Assembly (NCBI RefSeq): GCF_019029495.1
Contig: NZ_JAERQM010000013.1
Location: 1-58,596, forward strand
DNA length: 58,596 nt
Direction: 5' to 3'
Source of the DNA: Falsiroseomonas oleicola
Lineage (GTDB): Bacteria > Pseudomonadota > Alphaproteobacteria > Acetobacterales > Acetobacteraceae
Part shown: piece after piece, positions 18,378 through 25,086 of the stretch
Position numbering within the stretch: position 1 is the first letter of the stretch
Layout of the letters: each line of letters opens with the position of its first letter
Made by a program: the position numbers and the translations under genes
The notes under the pieces: model-generated
What the model was told of the DNA's origin: nothing
Databases searched by the model: none
Seen by the model: the letters and a program-made list of their open reading frames with translations, nothing else

Positions 18378-18917
18378 ATGACGCTCGGTGTCATCGTCAG
18401 CCTGTTCGGCCTCGGCACGATGCTCGTGCTGCTGTTCACACTCGCTATCTACGCCGTGCCGTTCTTCGTTGGGCTGACGGTCGGCATGTGGGCGTTCGAG
18501 ACAGGCGCGGGGGTCATCGGCGCCATACTGGTCGGCATCATCGCGGGTGTGGTCGCGCTGTTCGCTGCGCAACTGCTCTTCGCGTCCGTGCGCTCGCTCG
18601 CCCTGCGGGCCGTCATCGCGCTGCTGTTCGCCGCACCGGCCGCCGTCGTGGGCTACCACGCGGTGCTCGGGATCTCGGCGCTGCTTGTGCCGTCGGAAGC
18701 CTGGCGCCACGTCTTCGCGGCGATCGGCGGCCTCGTGGTGGGTGTCTCAGCGGCAGCGCAGTTGGCTGCGTTCGCGGGCTTCGGCACCCAGCCGAGGCAG
18801 GTCACCATTGGCCGCCCTGACGCTGAGTTCGCCAAAGCGGCGGGACCGGATCAGCCTCGCCTGCCATCCTCTTCCGCGGCACGCCTGCCCGCACCGTCAT
18901 CGGGATCGCGCAGCTGA
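18378..18917 (+). CDS. Small integral membrane protein of ICE backbone
   Basis: 179 residues with about five hydrophobic segments (VIVSLFGLGTMLVLLFTLAI, YAVPFFVGLTVGMWAF, VIGAILVGIIAGVVALFAA, LRAVIALLFAAPAAVVGYHA, VFAAIGGLVVGVSAAAQLAA) and a cytoplasmic-looking C-terminal tail of about 45 residues. The start follows GGGAGGGTCGA. No family is recognised. Its place between the DUF2493 and DUF736 genes suggests a backbone gene that is not essential for transfer. Confidence 0.7.
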   Translation: MTLGVIVSLFGLGTMLVLLFTLAIYAVPFFVGLTVGMWAFETGAGVIGAILVGIIAGVVALFAAQLLFASVRSLALRAVIALLFAAPAAVVGYHAVLGISALLVPSEAWRHVFAAIGGLVVGVSAAAQLAAFAGFGTQPRQVTIGRPDAEFAKAAGPDQPRLPSSSAARLPAPSSGSRS

Positions 18918-19210
18918 AACGAAGCAGGGCGACCCCCGTCGGGAACATCCGCGCCGCGACCCGTATAGCCAGGATGATGCGCAACAGGACTGGCGTTTCG
19001 CCTTCCCCGTTCCGGCCGGATCTTCCCTTGAACACGCCTTGGGCGCCGTGACCGCGATGCCTAGTTCATCGCGCTTGTGCGGGCGCGGCGACAGTCGCCT
19101 GCTGTCTCCATGGTCCGTCCGGTGTCGCGCTGCCACGCTGCCTCGGATGGCCTGATCTGGCCGAGGGATGGCTGACGCCTCGGGCGCCTCGGCCGCAACG
19201 GCGCCGGTGC
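18918..19210. other. Non-coding stretch before leader B copy 2
   Basis: No gene is supported on either strand; the long frames here are GC-driven. No clear promoter is visible. The stretch runs directly into leader B copy 2. Confidence 0.5.
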
Positions 19211-19381
19211 GACTTTCTTCCCCTGCGCGTGCCGCGCATTCCTCGCGAGGCAAGAAAGTCTCCCAGCCCCGTCCTCCGCTGCGCTGCGGCCCCTCCGGGG
19301 TGCGTCGGCGCCCGCCCCCGGCCGGACGATCGCCATCGAGGCCGCGATGGGCGCGGCCCGATCGACAGACAGGAGACAGTC
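19211..19381 (+). promoter_or_regulatory. Leader B, copy 2: long repeated leader of the DUF736 gene
   Basis: GACTTTCTT (19211-19219) and AAGAAAGTC (19252-19260) are perfect 9-base arms. The 22-base block recurs at 19271-19292 and the 21-base GGCCGCG/CGCGGCC hairpin at 19340-19360. A strong AGGAGA ribosome site and the DUF736 ATG follow. The arms are longer here than in copy 1, where the flanking bases differ. Confidence 0.65.
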
Positions 19382-19699
19382 ATGGCGACCATCGGCACCT
19401 TCACCCGCACCGGCGACGGCTTCAACGGCACGGTCTCGACGCTGACTCTCGACGCCAAGGTCCAGGTCCGTCCGGCCGAGAAGAGCAGCGACAAGGCCCC
19501 CGACTTCCGCATCTTCGCCGGCCGCGCCGAGATCGGGGCGGCGTGGAAGAAGACCTCGAACGAGGGCCGCGACTACCTCTCGGTCAAGCTTGACGACCCC
19601 TCCCTGCCAGCGCCGATCCTGGCGAACCTCTTCGAGATGGAGGGCGGCGAGTTCGAGCTGATCTGGTCCCGCCCCAGCGGCAACCGCAGCAGGGAGTGA
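19382..19699 (+). CDS. DUF736 family protein
   Basis: 105 residues from the ATG at 19382, with AGGAGACAGTC upstream. It matches DUF736 along its whole length ([51 protein letters not shown]). This small protein is a common marker of alphaproteobacterial ICEs and conjugative plasmids. Its function is unknown. It is the last gene of this transcription unit; a strong hairpin follows. Confidence 0.92.
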   Translation: MATIGTFTRTGDGFNGTVSTLTLDAKVQVRPAEKSSDKAPDFRIFAGRAEIGAAWKKTSNEGRDYLSVKLDDPSLPAPILANLFEMEGGEFELIWSRPSGNRSRE

Positions 19700-19709
19700 A
19701 CGGCCATCA

Positions 19710-19735
19710 GCGCCCCGCCCGGATGGGCGGGGCGC
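19710..19735 (+). terminator. Terminator-like hairpin after the DUF736 gene
   Basis: GCGCCCCGCCC (19710-19720) and GGGCGGGGCGC (19725-19735) form a perfect 11-bp stem with a GGAT loop, starting 10 bases after the stop codon. There is no T-tract, but its strength and position support a transcript end. Confidence 0.6.
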
Positions 19736-19839
19736 CAGTGACGCCGCGGCCCCTTCTGGGATTAGGCTGGCTCCCAGACCCGACCGGCGAGCTCACACCA
19801 CTGATCGGCCTGCCAGCTGTAATGCAGCACCAACCTGGA

Positions 19840-20157
19840 TCACGACATCGTCGCCTTGGATGCTCCGCCTGCATTTCGCGCGAGTGCTTTGTCTGCACTC
19901 TCCTTGCGCTGGCCCCCACGCCGTAGCGGGGTCACTCGCGCATCCTCGCCATCCGGCTCGACCAGCGCGACGTGACTGACACCCAGCGCAGTGGCGAGCT
20001 CAAACAGCGTCACCACCGTTGGATTGCGCCGGCCACGCTCAAGGTCGCTGAGATACTGCTGGCTGAACCCTGACCGCTCGGCGAATGCCTCCTGCGTCAG
20101 GCCCTTTTCCAGCCTGATCCGACGCACATTCCTCCCGACCAGCCGGCGCATGTCCAT
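19840..20157 (-). CDS. XRE-family transcriptional regulator
   Basis: 105 residues. Residues 4-60 are a classical HTH_XRE domain (VGRNVRRIRLEKGLTQEAFA, SGFSQQYLSDLERGRRNPTV). The remaining tail is basic and unstructured. It is the only backbone gene on the minus strand and is divergent from the DUF2285 gene, like phage-type master regulators that control ICE excision and transfer. The intergenic region has a 9-bp inverted repeat (20173-20181/20230-20238) that may be its operator. Confidence 0.9.
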   Translation of the reverse strand: MDMRRLVGRNVRRIRLEKGLTQEAFAERSGFSQQYLSDLERGRRNPTVVTLFELATALGVSHVALVEPDGEDARVTPLRRGGQRKESADKALARNAGGASKATMS

Positions 20158-20172
20158 GCCGGCACGCTTGGC

Positions 20173-20238
20173 GCGTTACATACTTTGAGTTTATCTTCTA
20201 TAGTGTGTAAATGCTTCGCGGCCTCCACCATGTAACGC
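20173..20238. promoter_or_regulatory. Divergent control region with GCGTTACAT inverted repeat
   Basis: GCGTTACAT (20173-20181) and ATGTAACGC (20230-20238) are perfect inverted arms 48 bases apart. Between them is the AT-richest part of the neighbourhood, with TATAGTGTGTAAA resembling promoter hexamers in both directions. This fits two operator half-regions bound by the adjacent XRE protein with looping. Confidence 0.5.
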
Positions 20239-20309
20239 CACGTCTGGCGTTTGCCGCACAGATCGGTGACCCTGTGCTCACGCGAACGATACCGGGCTGA
20301 GGGGCCCCT

Positions 20310-20576
20310 ATGACCGCCACGACGATCCTGGACACCCCGCCAGATGAGCCGCGCGTTACGGCCTATGACCTTGCGCACAAAGTCGCCTACCTACGGCTAC
20401 TCGATGCGGCATCTGAGGGCGCGGATTGGCGGGAAGTCGCGCGGATCGTGCTTGGCCTTGACGCTGGCAGCGATCCAGATCGCGCGCGGCGTATCCACGA
20501 TAGCCACCTCGCTCGAGCCCGCTGGATGACGGAATCGGGCTATCGCGATCTGCTGCGACAGGGCTCGAGCAGCTGA
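20310..20576 (+). CDS. DUF2285-like small protein
   Basis: 88 residues. YDLAHKVAYLRLLDAASEGA followed by DWREVARIVLGLD and the ending WMTESGYRDLLRQG correspond to the C-terminal part of DUF2285 proteins found on ICEs, which look like DNA-binding helices. The start ATG follows GAGGGGCCCCT. It is the first gene rightward from the XRE control region and may be regulated by it. Confidence 0.75.
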   Translation: MTATTILDTPPDEPRVTAYDLAHKVAYLRLLDAASEGADWREVARIVLGLDAGSDPDRARRIHDSHLARARWMTESGYRDLLRQGSSS

Positions 20577-20593
20577 GCGACGTTGCGCAAGGG

Positions 20594-20607
20594 GCAACAC
20601 GTGTTGC
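20594..20607. promoter_or_regulatory. 14-bp perfect palindrome upstream of the second DUF2285 gene
   Basis: GCAACACGTGTTGC is perfectly self-complementary, 18 bases after the first DUF2285 stop and about 90 bases before the next start. It is a candidate operator. No protein can be assigned to it. Confidence 0.4.
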
Positions 20608-20698
20608 TCGCCGTGCGACTCCACAGGGCACGGAATGGTTGCATCTGTCGGCATACTGTGTGCGGAGCTTAAATTCCGTCCCCTGTCGGAGCCTTGCC

Positions 20699-21461
20699 AT
20701 GCCGGCGCGAGACTGGCGGTCGGCGGCCGCCTATGCAGAGCTGGAGAACGCCTCGGCAAGCGATCTCGCCTGGGAGTTCCTTCGGCGCAACCCGCGCTAC
20801 GAGCGCGATTGGGAACAGCTCGACGACGCGCCGCCCGACGATGCGGCCGAAGCAGTCGCCGAGCACTGGGGGTTGCGATTTCCCGGCCGATCCGGCGCTG
20901 AATGCGCGAGCGGCAGGGGTGGTCTGGGCACCACTAATCTGCTCCTCCACCGTGGCGCTCTCGGCCTTGCAGTTGTCGTTCTCGCCACCCTCACCGGCTG
21001 CCCTGCCGTGGGTGAGCTCGCCACGCCCGGCGAGTGACGGGCTGCATGGCGCCGTCGGCAAGCTTGCCATGCCTACTTGGGTGGTCGCCGGCACGCCCGA
21101 CGGAGCGCCGCTTGGGGCGTTGATCCCGCTCGACGAACACCTTCCGCAGCGTCTCGGATCGGTGTTGCGCCTCTGGCACGCGCTGCATGACCGAAATCTG
21201 CCCGCGGACGACATGACCAGGCAGCGCCGGCATCGGCTCGTGCAGGCTCTTCGCGCCCTCGACGGACGCGACACCGGTGCCAGCTACAGGCAGCTGGCGG
21301 CGGGCTTGTTCGGACCAGCGCGCGTACCCGTGGGCGCGGCCTGGAAGTCCCATGACCTCCGCGGTCGCACCATGCGATTGGTCGCGGACGCCATCCGGCT
21401 GCGCGACGGCGGCTATCGCGGTTTGCTTCGCCAGGGCCCGCGCGTGAAGCTCGCGCGCTGA
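20699..21461 (+). pseudogene. DUF2285 / DUF6499 regulator, frameshifted
   Basis: The N-terminal module MPARDWRSAAAYAELENASA, then WEFLRRNPRYERDWEQL, through AEHWGLRF is in one frame (from 20699). The continuation PADPALNARAAGVVWAP through the DUF2285 module (RRHRLVQALRALDGRDTGAS, GGYRGLLRQGPRVKLAR, stop at 21461) is in the next frame. One surplus base near 20880-20884 (TTTCCCGG) separates them. Family members fuse both modules, so the gene is either disrupted, mis-sequenced or expressed by frameshifting. These proteins resemble transcriptional regulators of ICE transfer genes. Confidence 0.7.
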
Positions 21462-21585
21462 CGGTGTGGGTACGCCCAGCCGGCCCGTCCCTTCGTACTC
21501 CCCCGACGCTGCTCCCCTTCGCCAGCCTCCGACCTGACCGCCGCGCCCCATGCGCTGCATCCCACAACGTCACCGGAGGCTCACG

Positions 21586-21870
21586 ATGCCCGACCCGAAT
21601 GCCGGCCTGCCGCCGCGCTATCTCCGCACCCCCGAGGCCGCCCGCTTCCTTGGCCTGTCCGGCCGCACCCTGGAAAAGCACCGCACCTATGGCACCGGCC
21701 CGCGCTACTCGAAGCTCGGTGGCCGCGTCGTGTATGCCGTCACAGACCTCCAGGCCTGGGTGAACCGCGGCACCAAGGCCTCGACCAGCGACGACACGGG
21801 CGCGACCGTGCTGCCCGCCAAGCGCCATGCGGCAGTCTCGCCGGCCTATGCCGGCGCGGCCCGGCGTTGA
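21586..21870 (+). CDS. AlpA/excisionase-like HTH protein
   Basis: 94 residues from the ATG at 21586, with CGGAGG 7 bases upstream. Residues 10-60 form a MerR-like helix-turn-helix of the HTH_17/AlpA type (YLRTPEAARFLGLSGRTLEK, RYSKLGGRVVYAVTDLQAWV). Such proteins are directionality factors or activators on ICEs. It is 12 bases upstream of repA, so it may also regulate replication. Confidence 0.88.
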   Translation: MPDPNAGLPPRYLRTPEAARFLGLSGRTLEKHRTYGTGPRYSKLGGRVVYAVTDLQAWVNRGTKASTSDDTGATVLPAKRHAAVSPAYAGAARR

Positions 21871-21882
21871 GGGCGTCGCCAA

Positions 21883-22956
21883 ATGCACCCCAAAAATGCC
21901 GGCAGCGAACGGCTCCGGCTCAGCCCCTTTGACGCGCTGCCGGAGGACGGTCCGCCGCGCCGCGACCAGCGCGATCTCATGGAGCGACCGTTCTTCTCGC
22001 TGGCAAAAGGCCGTCGAACCGCACCGATCCTGTACCGCGCCGGCTGCATCGAGGTGCAGGTCCACGCCGTCCCCGAGCACGGCATGGCGACTATCTGGGA
22101 CGCCGATGTGCTGATCTGGGCCGGTTCGCAGATCGTCGCAGCAGCGGAACGCGGGGTGACAACCTCACGGTTCCTCCGCTTCACGCCATATCACCTGCTG
22201 ACGGCCATCGGCCGAGGCGCCGGCCAGCACCAGTACCTCCTCCTCAAGGCCGCCCTGGCGCGCCTGCAATCCACGGCCGTCCGCACCACGATCCGCAACG
22301 GCGCGCAGTGGCGGCGCCAGCAATTCTCCTGGATCAACGAATGGGAGGAGCGCGTCACGGCCTCCGGCCGCTGCGAGGGGATGGAGTTCATCCTGCCCGA
22401 CTGGTTCCACCGCGGCGTCCTCGACCAACAACTCGTGCTGACGATCGACCCGGCCTATTTCCGTCTGACCGGTGGCATCGAGCGCTGGCTGTATCGCGTC
22501 GCACGCAAGCATGCCGGCCATCAGCCGCGCGGCTGGGCGTTCGAGTTTCGGCACCTGCACGCCAAATCCGGCAGCCTGGCGCGCTTTACCGACTTCGCGC
22601 TGGATCTGCGCCGCATCGCAGCCCGGCAGCCACTCCCGCGCTACCGGCTGGCTGTTCAACGGACGGCCGCAGGGGCCGAAGTTCTCCACATCTCGCCTGG
22701 ACAACTCTGTGGGCAAACTGTGGATAACATACGTGCGCCTGTGGATCAGCACGGCAGATCAGGCGCAGAAGGTATCGGCACATCAGGCGCAGGACTATCG
22801 GCAGATCAGGCGCAGGAATGCCCCGCAAACCATTGCCACGACAACGAAATTCGGCCGCTTAATGAGTCTAATAGAGAGTCTAACTCTAAACTGGTAGTGG
22901 GGCGCCCGCCCGGCGGGAAAGCCGACCGAGACGGGGAACGGGAGGGCGCGCCATGA
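21883..22956 (+). CDS. repA: RepA-type replication initiator
   Basis: 357 residues. It matches the replication initiator protein A family (RPA): LMERPFFSLAKGRR, GMATIWDADVLIWAGSQI, RFTPYHLLTAIGRG, WINEWEERV, GIERWLYRVARKHAG and WAFEFRHLHAKSGS are in the family order. The conserved part ends near residue 265. The last 90 residues are low-complexity because this DNA doubles as an iteron/DnaA-box region. RepA in Tn4371-type ICEs probably supports autonomous replication of the excised circle. It overlaps the DUF2840 gene by 4 bases. Confidence 0.9.
   Translation: MHPKNAGSERLRLSPFDALPEDGPPRRDQRDLMERPFFSLAKGRRTAPILYRAGCIEVQVHAVPEHGMATIWDADVLIWAGSQIVAAAERGVTTSRFLRFTPYHLLTAIGRGAGQHQYLLLKAALARLQSTAVRTTIRNGAQWRRQQFSWINEWEERVTASGRCEGMEFILPDWFHRGVLDQQLVLTIDPAYFRLTGGIERWLYRVARKHAGHQPRGWAFEFRHLHAKSGSLARFTDFALDLRRIAARQPLPRYRLAVQRTAAGAEVLHISPGQLCGQTVDNIRAPVDQHGRSGAEGIGTSGAGLSADQAQECPANHCHDNEIRPLNESNRESNSKLVVGRPPGGKADRDGEREGAP
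22682..22900 (+). other. Candidate replication origin inside the 3' end of repA
   Basis: Three tandem repeats begin at 22752, 22776 and 22799, each starting CGGCA(G/C)ATCAGGCGCAG, with a 23-24 base period. A perfect DnaA box (TGTGGATAA) lies at 22719-22727, and one-mismatch boxes at 22682-22690 and 22740-22748. To the right, 22855-22895 is unusually AT-rich with repeated GAGTCTAA. Iterons, DnaA boxes and an AT-rich segment next to repA are the parts of an iteron origin. Confidence 0.65.
22752..22819 (+). repeat. Iteron-like tandem repeats, 3 copies
   Basis: Copies at 22752-22775, 22776-22798 and 22799-22819 share CGGCA(G/C)ATCAGGCGCAG. The first two end in TAT and the last in AAT. The period is about one helical-turn multiple shorter than 24, typical for initiator binding sites. 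Confidence 0.75.
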
Positions 22957-23417
22957 CCGCGCTGACCGGCGTCGAGCTGCTCTGGCTCGAGGGCCGCGTC
23001 GAGCGCTGGATCCGCTTCGGGCGGATCGCCGAAGAGACGATCCTCGACCGCCGCCGCCGCGTCGTCGCCTTTGCGCCGGGTGAGGTCTTCGCGTTCGTGC
23101 GGTGGGCGTCGAACGGCTATGGCACCGTCGTCAGCCGCATCGACATCCTGCGCGCGGTTGGGCCTGGCGAGGCCTACAGCACGATCGGCTTCGTGACGCC
23201 GGGGGCAGAAATCCTGCTGCGCATCTCCGGCTGGCCGAAGGTCAACGAGGTGCTGCGCGCGATCGATGCGGTCGAGCAGACGGGCGTCGCGCCGGAGGAG
23301 GCCTGCCCCGACCATTGGCGGCACGTGATGAACCGCTTGGCAGCCGGCGAGCAGCCGCGCGCCTACACGCGCGAGCGCCACCGCGCCTGGCTGCTGCGCC
23401 GGAGGATCGACGCATGA
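22953..23417 (+). CDS. DUF2840 family protein
   Basis: 154 residues. DUF2840 signature: TGVELLWLEGRVERWIRFGR, AFAPGEVFAFVRWASNGYGT, GEAYSTIGFVTPGAEILLRI and WRHVMNRLAAG. It is found next to traF and repA on alphaproteobacterial ICEs. The function is unknown. It is translationally coupled on both sides: it overlaps repA by 4 bases, and its stop overlaps the traF start. Confidence 0.9.
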   Translation: MTALTGVELLWLEGRVERWIRFGRIAEETILDRRRRVVAFAPGEVFAFVRWASNGYGTVVSRIDILRAVGPGEAYSTIGFVTPGAEILLRISGWPKVNEVLRAIDAVEQTGVAPEEACPDHWRHVMNRLAAGEQPRAYTRERHRAWLLRRRIDA

Positions 23418-23944
23418 TGGCGCTGCGCAGACGCCGCGCGGTGCCCCTCGCGGCCATACTGGCCGGGCTGGGGCTGATCGCTGTCCCGGCAATCGCGGGT
23501 TGGCAGCCGCGCATCATCTGGAACGCATCAGCGAGCGTGCCGCTCGGCCTCTACATCGCGGCACCTGCCGACGATGTCGCACTGGGCGACCTGGTGCTTG
23601 TTAGCCCGCCCGAGCCGCTGGCGAGGTTCCTCGACGAGCGCGGCTACGTCGCGCGCGGGGTGCCGCTTCTAAAGCACGTCGTCGCTCTGCCGCCGCAGGT
23701 GGTGTGCGCGATGGGTGACGCCATCAAGGTAGACGACCAGAGGGTGGCGCATCGTCGCGTCGCCGACCGCCTGGGCCGCCCGCTGCCGGCCTGGCACGGA
23801 TGCCACGGGCTCGAATCCGATCAGGTGTTCCTGCTCAATGCGGCGGAGCCCGACAGCCTTGACGGCCGCTACTTCGGACCCATCCCGCGCAACAGCATCG
23901 TCGCCAGGCTTCGCCCGATCTGGATCACGGAGCGCGGACTGTGA
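23414..23944 (+). CDS. traF: TraF-type S26 signal peptidase
   Basis: 176 residues starting at the ATG overlapping the DUF2840 stop. After a signal anchor (VPLAAILAGLGLIAVPAIAG) comes NASASVPLGLY with the nucleophile candidate Ser41, then the general-base candidate Lys87 in VPLLKHVVALPP and the C-terminal YFGPIPRNSIVARLRPIW. In RP4, TraF matures and cyclises the TrbC pilin in the periplasm. The presence of traF implies a trb-type pilus, yet no trbC is in the window. Confidence 0.9.
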   Translation: MMALRRRRAVPLAAILAGLGLIAVPAIAGWQPRIIWNASASVPLGLYIAAPADDVALGDLVLVSPPEPLARFLDERGYVARGVPLLKHVVALPPQVVCAMGDAIKVDDQRVAHRRVADRLGRPLPAWHGCHGLESDQVFLLNAAEPDSLDGRYFGPIPRNSIVARLRPIWITERGL

Positions 23945-24774
23945 GCAAAACGCCCCCTTTCCACGCACGCCCATCGACGACGCACGGCGCTCCGACAGCG
24001 CGCGCTGGACGCCACGCGTCTTCCCTCCCGTCCCGGTCGCTCCACTTCATCGCGGCCTTGCTGCTGCTACTTGGTCTGCTGCCGACCGGGTCGGCGGCGC
24101 AGACGCTTCACGGCGCCGAGATTGCGGCTGCATCGGAGCGCTTCGGCATCCCAGAGGCTTGGATCAGGGCGGTCATGCGCGCCGAAAGCGCCGGCGATCG
24201 GCTCGCTGTGTCGCACCGTGGCGCCATGGGGCTGATGCAGGTGATGCCGGCGACCTGGGCAAGCCTGCGCACGCGGCACGGCCTCGGCGCCGATCCCTTC
24301 GCACCGCAGGACAACATCCTGGCGGGCACCGCCTACCTTCGGGAGATGCTGGACCGCTTTGGATCGGCGCCGCTCATGCTGGCGGCCTACAACGCCGGTC
24401 CGGGACGAGTGGAGGCCCATCTGGTGGCCGGACAGCCGCTGCCGGCGGAGACGCGAGCGTATGTCGCGGCCCTCGCGCCGATGATGACCGGCGGCGCTGG
24501 CAATGCGGCGCCTGGCCAGCTTGCGGCGAGAACGGCGCACGGTCCCGACGGCATCTTTGTGCTGCTCGGCGGTGACGCACCGGCGGAGACAGCAGCACTG
24601 GCCCGGTCGATCTTCGTGCCTGTCGCGGACACATCGATCACCGCCGGTGGGCAAGCGGCGCAGCCGATGGCTCGCAGATCCCGAACAGCCGAGGCGCCCG
24701 AGTTTGACGGCCCGGTAACCGATCGCGACCACATTTTCGCCATTCGTCGTGGCAGCGGTGGGCATGATCAGTGA
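23941..24774 (+). CDS. Conjugal lytic transglycosylase (SLT type)
   Basis: 277 residues from a GTG that overlaps the traF stop. A signal segment (LHFIAALLLLLGLLPTGSAA) precedes the SLT fold: IAAASERFGIPEAWIRAVMR with catalytic Glu82 in RAESAG, then GLMQVMPATW, NILAGTAYLREMLDRFG and AYNAGPGRV. The C-terminal third is disordered. It opens peptidoglycan locally for the mating channel, like TrbN of RP4. Confidence 0.9.
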   Translation: MSKTPPFHARPSTTHGAPTARAGRHASSLPSRSLHFIAALLLLLGLLPTGSAAQTLHGAEIAAASERFGIPEAWIRAVMRAESAGDRLAVSHRGAMGLMQVMPATWASLRTRHGLGADPFAPQDNILAGTAYLREMLDRFGSAPLMLAAYNAGPGRVEAHLVAGQPLPAETRAYVAALAPMMTGGAGNAAPGQLAARTAHGPDGIFVLLGGDAPAETAALARSIFVPVADTSITAGGQAAQPMARRSRTAEAPEFDGPVTDRDHIFAIRRGSGGHDQ

Positions 24775-25086
24775 CCGCCACGCAGCGCGGGATCGCGCAG
24801 CCCCTTTCCGCTCAGCATGCGTCGCCCCCCCGCGCGCGCTGATGTGCTGCTGTAGTGTCATCGGATACCGCCGGGAGGGACAACGGAAGTGGAGAGCCGG
24901 GCATCTCAGGAACCCCGACCGCCGATTGCCAGATAAAAGCAGGGCTGGCGGTCGGACGTATGTCACTAATCCAACACAGAAATCCCCGCCTCGCGCCGAA
25001 GTGGCGGCTGGCTCTTCCTGCCAAAATCCAAAGCAAATCAACGGCCTCAGCGCCAGCCGCCGCTGCGCGCCGGCGGCTCGGCGGCC
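24775..25086. other. Non-coding stretch with oriT candidate upstream of the relaxase
   Basis: No supported gene; the open frames here have no family match and poor composition. It contains the inverted repeat CCGACCGCC (24915-24923) / GGCGGTCGG (24947-24955) around a 23-base AT-richer loop, followed by GTATGTCACTAATCC. The stretch lies between the transglycosylase and the relaxase, where oriT is expected in this kind of ICE. Confidence 0.45.

Noticed and set aside
16863-18710. 615-codon open frame on the minus strand opposite the DUF2493 gene
   Set aside because: Low-complexity Arg/Gly/Ala composition, and it crosses the repeated leader and a well-supported plus-strand gene.
22752-22819. Tandem repeats as a possible CRISPR array
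   Set aside because: Units are contiguous without unique spacers, only three copies, and lie beside DnaA boxes inside repA. No cas gene is in the window.
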